Source: Angiostrongylus vasorum (taxonomy: Eukaryota > Nematoda > Chromadorea > Rhabditida > Metastrongylidae). From it: a DNA stretch of 64,000 bases. Position numbers and translations under genes: made by a program. The notes under the pieces are model-generated. The model saw only the letters and a list, made by a program, of their open reading frames with translations, was not told where the DNA came from and made no database searches. This document shows positions 46,010 to 55,985 of this stretch, piece after piece (the first letter of the stretch is position 1; the number at the start of each line of letters is the position of its first letter). The stretch spans positions 124,001-188,000 of the forward strand of contig JADANN010000459.1 in assembly GCA_018806985.1 (NCBI GenBank). The letters are read 5' to 3'.

Positions 46010-46970
46010 GAAGTATCATCCCACGTCTCTGCAGCACAACAGACCGTTGGCTGGGCAGTTGAATCGAAAATGTGAGAGCGGAATTCTGGGTCCATTAGTT
46101 AGTCGGTGGCTTCTTCGAGTGCCCGTACTTCTGCTGATGCTGCTCTCCTTCTTTTGTCTAATTCCTCCTTCGTGTTCTTCTCCATGTTCATTGATCTTCC
46201 GAGGTTACGTGGTGGTTTCTGTAATCAGAGAACCATTCAGTTAATCACTTTTGCACCATAGGTTCTTCATGATATGCAGCTCAATATTTTCTCCCGCTTC
46301 GTTGAGTTCATTGTGCATCGTCTCTGTTCCAATGTTACTCCTCGAAAAGGTCACTTGATAGGAATTTTCTAAGATTATGTATGCTCATCTCTTCGCAATT
46401 GAGTGGTTTCATTATCCACTTCAATGTGGCATTGAGCAGCTTGGGCGGTATTGTGCCATCTTGTCGAACCCCTTTTCTTATGGGTATGGTGAGGGATCGA
46501 TGAAGCATTTGTATATTTGTGCTGTAATAGCGATAATAATAGGCTAGTGTCTCTACATAGGACCGATATACTCCTTGGTCGACAAGCGCTGATGAGATTG
46601 CTCTTTTTTTGGACACTATCGAGCATTTTCTCGTAGTCGATAAAGGATTAGAACAATAGACACGTTGTACTCCTACTACTATGACCCGTGTTACAATTTG
46701 GATGTGGTTTATGCAGAAGAATCCCTTTCGGAATCCTGATTGTTCAACTGGTTGTGCCTCATTCAAGGTCTTCGAAGTGTTTAAAAGGATAATTCTCGTG
46801 AATAGCTTGTAGAGTGCACTCAACAGGTAATCCTCTACTTCTGAAGGTAAGATGTCATTTTGGTTGCATGGAGTAAAGTGTAACTTATAGGGTACAGCTC
46901 TAGGAAATCGGCCCATCGAGCCGTGTCTCTCTCCATTCTTTCTGTCAAGACTCGAATTTCGGAAGGTAGA
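46010..46970 (-). pseudogene. RTE-A reverse transcriptase, right copy
   Basis: Open frame 46335-46916 with LPSEVE, YKLFTRIIL, VEQSGFRKGF and GVRQDGTIPPKLL. It has the same internal deletion and frameshift as the left copy. Confidence 0.85.
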
Positions 46971-47189
46971 AACTTGAGCAGTTTTTCACCGGCTAGGGTT
47001 ACGGGGTCCGCGACAGTAGATATGGAGCGGAAAAAGATTGGTTTAGAGCTTTTTCCCTTATCAGTTCCATGTCATGATTAACTGCAGTGAGAGTCCGCTA
47101 TCCTTTCATCAAAACTGATAGCGAAACATTAGTCGCAAGGACCGCGAGGGCAGTTCTTCAGACTAGGTCATTTTTGAGCTGCTTCAATG

Positions 47190-48610
47190 AATTTTTTTCT
47201 ACCTATAATGATGTAGATCCATCTGCAAAGACCTTTCGCACTTGGCATTTATTATCAGCGGTTTCAGATGTGCTGCACTGAGAGCAACCTCAATCTCCTT
47301 CTCTTTTCGAGCAATTCCACAGCTGTAATTGAGAGGCGGTTTGACCTTTTTGTTTGAGGAATTGAGGCAAGTTTGGCACAAGTTTTAAATCTTTCTGCAT
47401 GCAGCTTGTAGTCCACGATCGGGTCTCCCTTTATATGTCAGTCGTGTGAGGGAGAGAATTTTATTGACAATGTTCTAGTCATACGCGACGTGTTTCGTTT
47501 CTCTTGGAAAATGACAGTAGTTCTTATCCAGTGTATGACCGAATTGAATTTGCGCGCAGAGAGAACTATGGTTAGAGCCGGTACAGAGTCCAGATGCCAT
47601 TGGTGTGCCAAAGAGGCACCATTTTCCTTTCGAATGAATATGATCGATCTCTGCATGAGTCGTTCCTTTAAGAGATAGTCTTTTCCAACAGCGTTTCTCT
47701 GTTCTTTCGAGAAATTAATTCCCACAGAAGATTTGCTGAGGACAAGAGTCCTATAGGAAGGTTTCCACTCTAATTTTGTCCTCTTCCGAATTTCTCTAAC
47801 CTGTTTCCATTTTCGTTGATCGTTTCTAATCTGGTAATGAAATCTCCAACAACGAATTTATAGGAGAACTTCTCGTTGCAGATTCCTCCCCGCAACTGGT
47901 TTTAGAACTTGTCCATCGCCCTCATGAGCTGTATAAACTGGTGAGAGACAGTTGATGATAGTGGATTTTTCAACGATGAAGAGGGAGACGATGAATGGCT
48001 AAGACCTATGATAGGACTTCCTATGATGTGACTAGGTGGGGAATTGACGGCTGTACGACAAAGTGAACGCCACCGCCACTTCGTGACGGAAATTTCCCTA
48101 AAACTAATACCAGGTGTCCCGTCTTCTAAAAAGGTAGTTTTTGGTCTTCCTGATTTTCGTCTGTTGTGGTGTAATCATATGGAATTTCATGAGAATAGCG
48201 GCGTTAAGAAGAGCATAAAGGTCGGCATCTTAAAAGACTGTTCCGGAGTTATAGCTGCAGAGCAAGAAGCTGTCTCGACGGTGTGGCATGGACGTGCTCG
48301 TATCCATTTCCAGTGACGTCCTCTACAACCTAAGATTTACTAGCCTGTCAGCGCTTGTCTCGTCGTCCGACGTCGGTGACGGGAGCCGCCAGTTTGCGGG
48401 ATACTGAGATCGGAGATTTGCTGGTTTATTGTTTATGATACCCGGTATACTCAAGGTCTGATTAGCCGAAGCCTTCCTTAGGTCACCCATCTCAGACAGT
48501 CGCCGCCCTCGTGGATTGCAGGGAGATTTGCCGGTGTGCGATAAGTTGGAAACGAGGAGACCATGAGTCATGTAGCCCGCTCTACGTCGCATTTCGAAAC
48601 CGAGAAATAC
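47190..48610 (-). pseudogene. RTE-A endonuclease region, right copy
   Basis: Mirror of 1300-2720. The leader frame (48323-48592, ANWRLPSP), the EIDHIH stretch and SNHSSLCA are present, with stops as on the left. The plus-strand frame at 48044-48316 is a shadow. Confidence 0.75.
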
Positions 48611-49884
48611 CTCTCTTCCTCGATGGGGCGGTGATCAATTACGAGGATCTTGTTCAAAAAGTCACACGATATCGATCTCTTTACTATGATGATATCTCCT
48701 AGGTCACGTTCCTATTTACTCTCCGGCCAGGAACAATGATGTACACTTGGAAACGACCGCTGTTCTAAAAGATTTTTTAAGGTTTTGTTCCACTGTGCTG
48801 AAATAAATAGCTCTTAGATTGTCCACAATTGTTTCTGAAAGAGCCGTCCCAGCAAATTTTGAGGTTTGTCTTTATGTTAGACTTTTTTTGATGGGTATAT
48901 TATATTTCTTTGCTTACTCAGCGTATATATGTGTATATATGCTCCCAGCGGTTTGCCCGCCTCATCGTGGCTGGGAGGTGTCCCTGGTTGTTGGGCATCG
49001 ATGCACTGCGGAGAAATTCGTGCCTCGACAGGGTCTCCCAAGCTCGGAAGGAGTCCGGCGTTTTCATCAGGAAGCCGAGCTAAGAGTAAATCAATCCCAA
49101 GATCCACCACCGTCGTGGTATCGGACTAGTTGCGTGCTGGTAAATCTCGCTCTGATCCACGGGGGCGGCGACTACCTGTGGTGATGACGACCTGCGGGAG
49201 ACTTTGGCCAGGCTGACCTCGGGACTGCAGGGAAACACAGTGGCTAAACCAACATCCAAGTATCCAAGTAAGTATTAGTAATACTAAAGTAATGCTTAGT
49301 AAATAGTAATAATAAAAAAATAAGAGCACTGGTAATTAGTAAGTAATGAGTAGTAAGTAGTAAGTTTTATTCATTTTATGTTAGCTAGTAACTTTTCGAT
49401 TTATATTGTATAAAATGGTGAGCGAAAGGCCTTAAATCTTCATTAATAGTAACGTCTGTCTGCTTTCGTTCTCAGGTTATCAGATTTATAGTGATCGGGA
49501 CGTTTTTTTTTTGGAACCTTTCTGTAGGACAGACCACAGTCGGATGATCAAAGGCGTGTCGCGCCAACGCGGGTTCGGAAAGGAACCAGCGAACGTAATC
49601 CTCCCAAGGCAGTGCCACCTTTCTTTTGCTTAGAGGACCTGCCGAACCGAAATATAAAATAAGAGAAGTGAACGCGAGAAATGGACACAGTACGATGCCA
49701 TCTGCGACGTTCAGTTCTGACACACTTAAATTCAGAATACCACCGCCGTATTTGAATCCTGCACAAAAGGTTCGATTTTTAACGCTTTCTTCTTCTTATT
49801 AAGCTCTCATCTTCACCTTTTATGGGCTTCTAAAAAGTGGAATCGATTTGGTTGAGTACCACGCAGTACTTCACTACCATACCA

Positions 49885-50106
49885 ACGTTAACGCGTTACT
49901 CCCCGGAAAGAACAATAGCGCGTTCGTTCCCCACTGCAGACACCTGCGGTCCGGAGTTTTGCAAATATCTCAGCCAATAGCGCGTTCGTTCCCCACTGCA
50001 GACACCTGCGGTCCGGAGTTTTGCAAATATCTCAGCATCATCAAAGTTATATTTCGCAATATATACCCTGCGGTTAAAAAGAATAAGCAGTAAATAATAG
50101 GTTAAC
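49885..50106 (+). mobile_element. MITE half copy with a 62-bp tandem duplication, at the arm's outer edge
   Basis: Reads ACGCGTTACTCCCCGGAAAG, then the unit CAATAGCGCG..ATCTCAGC twice (49913-49974 and 49975-50036, apparently identical), then the terminal GTAAATAATAGGTTAA. The first 25 bases are mirrored at 1-25; the rest would be mirrored outside the window if the arm continues. Confidence 0.85.
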
Positions 50107-50521
50107 ATCATTTCAGTGTATTAAGCCGATCAACGCACGATCACTGAAGTCTAATGAGATCAAACTGGAATGGATTCCATATACAGCCGTGAGTTCCGGA
50201 TAATGTAAAAGATGGTTGCCTTCTACACCCTCGTGTCACTTCCACTTTTTATCCTAGACTTTATTTACTGCGCGAGAATTGCAATATGCTGTCTTATTTT
50301 TCGAGTTTCCAAGTTCCAATAGAAAATACTTAAAAATGTCTGCGTTTCTAGTTACATTTAAGATTAATTTAAAAGGGGTAAGTGCTTTTAATTAGCTATG
50401 GAACAATAGTTGATCCTAAACACTTTGGTATATACATCTTATTACATAAATTTGCAAGTTAATCGTTTACAGAGTTATGCTGCAGTGTATATGATCATCA
50501 CTGTTATCAGTCTCACTTACA
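50107..50521. other. No gene or repeat recognised
   Basis: AT-rich, unique-looking sequence upstream of the candidate gene at 50522. No promoter element is claimed. Confidence 0.4.
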
Positions 50522-51582
50522 ATGGGGGTTTTCTTCGCTCAAAATTTTGCCAGAAAACCAACAGCTAACGGCAGCATCTACGACGACGCTTTCAGTCAGT
50601 AGTTTTTTTGCCTTTCAGGGATTTTTATCGGTCGAAGGGCAGAAGCATTCTTTGCAATCACGGTATCAAACCTTGCTCTTCGGAGCTCTCGTTTTGTTTG
50701 GTAGCGCAAGTGAACAGAAGATGCTTCCCGAAAGTGCTATGTACCTATCAGGTGTTTTCCATCGATTGAAGTGCTCGCTTTGTAGAGCGATTAAAAAAGA
50801 TTATGAAATTTGAATCTTATCAAAAGTCGAGCGGCTTTCTTGCCATTTCAGGTGAAGGGGGCGTTACTTTTCTCAGTTTGTGTCCAGTGGCTGGTAGTGT
50901 TCTCAATATTCTTGGTCGGAATTGTTCTTGAATGCTGTGTTCCACAACCACTCCACATCTTTTTGTCGATAGATTGTTAAATTCTCTCTTCGTCTGCATA
51001 AGTACGCAGTAGAAAGAACTATGAAAAATGAGGTTCAAATTACAAAAAACTAGGTAGTGTGTGTCACGCTAGTTCTTTAGTTAGAAATTCAGCAAAACTG
51101 AGAACATTTCGATTTTATAGACGCTATAACGGCAATACTGTGGACCATGCATTGTTTTGCTTCTTTTCTTTACAGATTTGAGCCGCGAATGGCAGCGCCG
51201 TTTTATTCGTCATAAATCTACGGAATGTCGTCGATAGGGTGATTGCTGTTGGTGCGCGCTTTTTCACTAGGAACGAACAGTCTGATTCTCTAACCAACTT
51301 AGCTTATTTCAAAGTCAATAACCCAGTTCCTTCCTAAGGTTTCCGTTAGAGTTATCGTCATGAAAGGTTTTGAAAATAGTGAACTTCGTCCGAACTAGAT
51401 ATCATCAGATGTTAGCAAATGTTTCTTTTTTTTCTGCTGAACAAAAATTTAAAAATGTTCTTTATATGGAGTCTCATTACAGACTCACATTACTTCATGT
51501 TAATCACGGTGTTATTCGCTTTTTCTGTAGTCCTCTCTATCACCCATATTGCCATCTTGGCTCAACTGAGAATAGCAAAGAG
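50522..51582 (+). CDS. Candidate spliced membrane-protein gene (tentative model)
   Basis: ATG at 50522 opens a frame MGVFFAQNFARKPTANGSIY. A TTTCAG acceptor starts a block 50619-50751 (DFYRSKGRSILCNHGIKPCS, cysteine-rich) ending CAG|GTGTTT. A 100-bp intron with acceptor CATTTCAG leads in phase to 50852, VKGALLFSVCVQWLVVFSIF, a membrane segment, with a stop at 50978. Two further blocks follow TTTACAG and ATTACAG acceptors (51176; 51483-51582, the latter HYFMLITVLFAFSVVLSITH, a second membrane segment, ending AAGAG|GTATGAG). How they join is unresolved, and the first gap (24 bp) is too short for an intron. Family not recognised. Confidence 0.3.
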
Positions 51583-52067
51583 GTATGAGCTGTTGGATGG
51601 ATTTTTCTTTACGAGAAGAAAAAAAATAATAAGTTCCCAACCAAACAACGAAGCAGTTGTTTGAGCAGCAGTACTTCAGATTTCTACATCTATAGAGACC
51701 TATTCTTTTTTAGCGATTAACCCTGTTACCATATTTTTTTACACTAGACCGTAGAGGTTTTACAAATTACCTAAGAAGGAAGCTTTTGTACGTCCCTAAA
51801 CCAATTTGACGCTTTTCAGGCATTATCGAACTGTAGTTCTTGCCAACACCTCTCTACAGTTCAAAAAGCGCCATACGAATAAAGCTGCAATTGGAGCAGC
51901 TCATTAGAACTTAAAATTGAACACCATCTAGGATGTTTTCGTTGCAAATTTTCCAGTTGAGCTTCTTTGCTTTGTTTTACTACTGACGTTGTCGACGGAA
52001 TGCTATTCTTAGTCGAATAAAGCTGTCTTTTTCTGAAAATGTCTTCGTAAATGTCTGGGAATCCTGT
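51583..52067. other. No gene recognised
   Basis: Open frame 51861-52097 on the minus strand has no recognised domain. Confidence 0.4.
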
Positions 52068-52115
52068 GAAGCGCAGTGGTTTAAAGGTGCCTTGCAATAC
52101 ACAACATTGTTACTC
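52068..52115 (+). mobile_element. SINE head fragment
   Basis: GAAGCGCAGTGGTTTAAAGG and TGCCTTGCAATACACAAC match the first about 45 bases of the SINE family only. Confidence 0.65.
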
Positions 52116-52402
52116 GTTCACCATGCTGAGAAAACCAACTGTTCTACAGAAGAAGTGAGTAAAAGTATTCTTCGTCGGCTCCATAAAGTTAGAACTTATT
52201 CTTGGTGGAATAAAAGCACTTCTACATGACTGACAAAGATCTGTGGATTCTAATGGTCTTTAGTGCAGTTAGTGTATTTATTCATGTTCAATATGAGCTG
52301 AGATATATCGCTTTGAACTTAGAAGAGAGTATTTTTTGCACCATATTGTAAAGCCAATAATGAAAAACGCTACCATTTTTCACTCCATAATTAGCTTGGT
52401 GG

Positions 52403-52690
52403 GACGCGAGTAGCGCAGTGGTTAGAGGAGCTTTGCAATACACACGCTATGGATCCCGCGCTCCCCAACCTCACCAAGCTTGCCTTTTCTACGGGTTTGG
52501 CAAGTTGGTACCAGACTTCTCTGGGAGGAGGGGAACACTGGATCGATGCATCGGTAGGCCACCTCGAGTCAATGTAAAGGCCAGATATGTATTCAGTCAC
52601 CTCTAACGTTGCGTATTTAAATCGAATCTATGGTGCATATCTCAGGGGATTGATCGACGTCACGTGCCTTACCGTTTATTTATTTTATAG
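52403..52690 (+). mobile_element. SINE copy
   Basis: Head GACGCGAGTAGCGCAGTGGT (A-box-like). The body has TTGGTACCAGACTTCTCTGG and ATGCATCGGTAGGCCACC, then GGGGATTGATCGACG near the end. Diverged but full length. Confidence 0.75.
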
Positions 52691-53086
52691 TTAGCTTGAT
52701 TCATGCGCAAAAGGATTGCTTGAAATCCTATACATATCAAAGAATTTCATTTTAGACCTGTCAGAACCTATTGCTTTCAACTTCTTCTTTTTGGGATCAC
52801 CGTAGTTGAATACTAACTCCAGAAATATACGTTTATATACGGAACGATTTGATTTACCATTGCAAGCAAGTTGGTGAATGGGAATCAAACAAACAATTTG
52901 TTTGAGGAACTGAGGCAAGTTTGGCACAAGTTTTAAATCTTTCTGCAGGCAGCTTGTAGTCCAAGATCGGGTCTTCCTTTATTTCTCAGTCATATGAGGA
53001 GAGGATTTTATTAAGAAGGCCTAGTTATACACGACGTGTTTCGTTTCTGTTGATAGATGGCAGTAGTTTTTATCCAGGCCGAATTG

Positions 53087-53364
53087 GGCGCGTGTGGCGC
53101 AGTGGTTGGAGGCGCCACTGCGGCACACACGTTGAATCGATCCACGCGCCCATGACCCACCGGGCCCTGCATGCCCGCGGGGTCGGTGAGTTCGTACCGG
53201 ACTTGTCTGGGAGGATGGCAGCATTATCTCGATACATCGGTATGTCACCACGAGTCGTAAAGGCCGGATATGCGTTCAATCGCCTCCGACGATACTTAAT
53301 GAAATCGAATGCATGGCGCATCCCTCAGACATTGATCAACGCCGAGAACTTTTATCTTTTATGA
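53087..53364 (+). mobile_element. SINE insertion with target-site duplication
   Basis: 278 bp flanked by CCGAATTG on both sides (53079-53086 and 53365-53372), inserted in the RTE-A copy; the arms show the uninterrupted site near 47540. Head GGCGCGTGTGGCGCAGTGGT is tRNA-like (A box TGGCGCAGTGG). The tail ends TTTATCTTTTATGA. This copy defines the ends of the family. Confidence 0.85.
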
Positions 53365-54829
53365 CCGAATTGAATCTTCGCACAGAGAGGACGATGGTTA
53401 GTCCCGGTACAGAGTCCAGATGCTGCTGAGGTGGCAAAGAGGCACCATTTTCTTTGCGTAAGAATGTGATCGATCTTTGCATGAGACATTCCTTTAAGAG
53501 ATAGCCATTTCCAACAGTGGTTCTCTATTTTCTCGAGAAATTAATTCCCATAGAAGATTTTCTGAGTACAAGAGTCCTACAGGAAAGTTTCCATTCTAAT
53601 TTTGTTCTCCTGTTGCGAAACTCCCTATTCTGTATCTATTTTCGTTGATCCTTTCTAATCTGGTAATGGAATCTCCAACAGTGAATTTATAGGGGAACTT
53701 CTCGTTGCAGATTCTCCCTGCAACTGGTTTTAGAACTTGTCCAGTCGCCGTTATGACTGTATAAACTGGTGAAAGACAGTTGGTGATAGTGAATTTCTCA
53801 ACGATGAAGAGGGAGACGATGAATGGCTAAGACCTATGATAGGACTTCCTATGACGTGACTAGGTGGGAAATTGACGGCTGTACGACAAAGTGAACGCCA
53901 TCCCACGTCATGACGGAAATTTCCATTAAACTAATGCCGGGTGTTCCGTCTTCTAAAAGGTAGTTTTTGGTCTTCCTGGTTTTCGTCTGTTGTGGTGCAA
54001 TCACATGGAATTTCATGAGACTAGCGGCGCTAAGAAGAACATGAAGGTCGGCATCTTAAAAGACTGTTCCGGAGTTATAGCTGCAGAGCAAGAAGCTGTC
54101 TCCTCTCCATGGTGTGGCATGGACGTGCTCGCATCCATTTCCAGTGACGTCGCTTTACAACCGAAGATTTATTATCCTGTCACCGCTTGTCTCACCACCC
54201 GAGGGTGACGGGAGCGCCCAGTGTGCGAAGTGCGGAGGTGAGAGATTTCCTGGTTTATTCACCGTGATCCCAGGGAGTCTCGACGTCCGATTAGCCGAAG
54301 CCTTCTTTAGGTCATCCATCCCAGACAGTCGCCGCCCTTGTGGATTGCAGGGAGGTTTGCCGGTTTGCGATGAATTTGGTTTGAGGACGCCGGTAACACT
54401 TAATATTGACCTACTCTTAGCTGGGCTTCCAGATGGAAACGTAAAACTCCTTCTCAGCATGGGAGACTACGCTGGGGGTCAAGCCAGCTCTACGTCGCAG
54501 TTCGATACCGAGGAATACCTGTCTGCCTCGAATGGGCGGTGAACATTTATATATGTCCAAGCTAGGATTCACATTCTAATCTCACAGGGATTTTGTTGTT
54601 TCCTTTACGAAGCCGATTAATCGAGCTCACGTAGCGCTTAATCTCATAATTTGTATTTTTGAATCAACTACATGTTGCAAGTTCCATGCTTGTATGCTGT
54701 ATACTTTACACTTTGGAGCGAATGTTGAAAGATTCCCATGGTTTCGTTCCCAGGTGCTGAAATAGCTCTCTTTCTACGACGCCCATGATTAGATTGTCCA
54801 CCACAAGCGTTGTGACGGCCCGTTGATAC

Positions 54830-55440
54830 AGAAATACCAAGTAGTTAAGAAGATTCGGTCGGAATTAGCTGCTCGCCTTTACCTGTGCCACGCTGGATTT
54901 TTGTGATTAGCAGTCACAATGCCTGACACCTCAAACTTGTGTAATTAAACCTCTGTAACAATTATACAACAATTATGGCACATCAATAAAACTCTACAAT
55001 TAATGACACAATGGTAGGAGTAATAAACAGACACAACCTGATCACTGGTGGTTCAGGTTGCTTATGAGTGAAGAGGTTGTCATATGAATTCTACTATATG
55101 AGATGTATGTGAGAAAAGGGCATGGTAACTTGGGCGACATTGCTGTGAACTGGACGAGCTAACCGGGGAGCGGTTTACATTCTTTTGTGATGAGCGAACT
55201 CGGGCTGGAATGGATGGAGAGACGGTTTGCCACAAATGTTGGAAAAATTTCTCAAGCTTTGCATTTTGATAAGGCGATATTCAAAGCATAGGATTGCAAC
55301 CGCAGATATTCATATGAGATAACAGTCTACGAAATGTTAAACATAATGTTATGAGATCGTCATGATGAACAGCATTCGAAATTTTTTGCGTAGAGAACCT
55401 TCCAATGTTCATGAAGAAAGTTCTCTATAACAAGTTTTTC
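54830..55440. other. Unrecognised ~600-bp insertion in the RTE-A copy
   Basis: Sequence lies between blocks matching 48800-48835 and 48843-48880 that are nearly contiguous in the arms. No terminal repeats or coding frame recognised. Confidence 0.5.
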
Positions 55441-55526
55441 CGGACAAAGCCGTCCCAGCAAATTTTGAGGTTTGTCTTTATGTCATATCTTTTTGATGAG
55501 CACATTATCTTTTTCAGCTTACTCAG

Positions 55527-55531
<5 letters not shown>

Positions 55532-55578
<47 letters not shown>
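55532..55578. repeat. (TA)n microsatellite
   Basis: About 23 uninterrupted TA units. The arms have only a short GTATATATGTGTATATAT at this place of RTE-A. Confidence 0.95.
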
Positions 55579-55580
<2 letters not shown>

Positions 55581-55985
55581 TCCCAGCGGTTTGCCCGCCT
55601 CGTCGTGGCTGGGAGGTGTCCCTGGTTGTCGGGCTCCGATGTACAACGGAGAGATTCGTCCCTCGGCAGGGTCTTCCCTAGCTGAGAAGGAGTCCGGTGT
55701 TTCCATTAGAAGGGTGAGCTAAGAGTGAACCCATGCCAATGTCCACCACCGTCCTGGTGCTCAACAGTTCCATGCTGGCAAATCTCGCTCTGATCCGCAA
55801 GAGCGGCGACTGCCTATGGTGATGACAACCCTAAGGCAAACTTTGACCACGCTGACGAGTTTGGCCACCCCTGACCTCGGGAGTGCAGGGAAGCACAATG
55901 GCTAAACCAGCAATACTCTGAAAAACGGAGAATATTCTGGAGCCCGAGCAACAAGTAAAGACGGGCCATCCAAGTATCCAAGTAC

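Larger units (their letters stand above)
35644..49273 (-). mobile_element. RTE-A split by BEL/Pao, right-arm copy
   Basis: Mirror of 638-14262. RTE-A sequence is at 46010-49273 and 35644-36117. The leader, endonuclease (47190-48610), RT (46335-46916 open frame, 193 codons, identical peptide to the left copy) and C-terminal part (GRPTKR signature at 35849-36031) are all present, with the same breaks plus a few extra 1-bp indels. Confidence 0.85.
28157..49909 (-). repeat. Right arm of the ~22-kb inverted repeat
   Basis: Reverse-complement copy of 1-22062. The inner end coincides with the 3' tail of an RTE element, where both arms read GGGTGATA, two mismatches, GGTGA and then diverge. The outer end in this window is base 49909, mirrored by base 1; right-hand sequence continues as a MITE whose mirror would lie before the window. 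Differences from the left arm are mostly 1-3 bp indels, often in homopolymers, with few substitutions. It lacks 366 bp present at 15312-15677 on the left and carries 57 extra bases at 32724-32780. Confidence 0.97.
52893..55985 (-). mobile_element. Third copy of RTE-A (5' half), truncated
   Basis: Matches about 47345-49273 in the same orientation. It runs from the 5' end (TACTTGGATACTTGGATG on the minus strand near 55975) through the leader and endonuclease region. It stops at about 52893, before the RT. It contains three insertions or expansions absent from the arms: a SINE (53087-53364), an unrecognised block at about 54830-55440 and a (TA)n expansion. The leader frame at 54155-54460 corresponds to 48323-48592, with clear divergence. 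It is a separate, older insertion or segmental copy. Confidence 0.82.
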
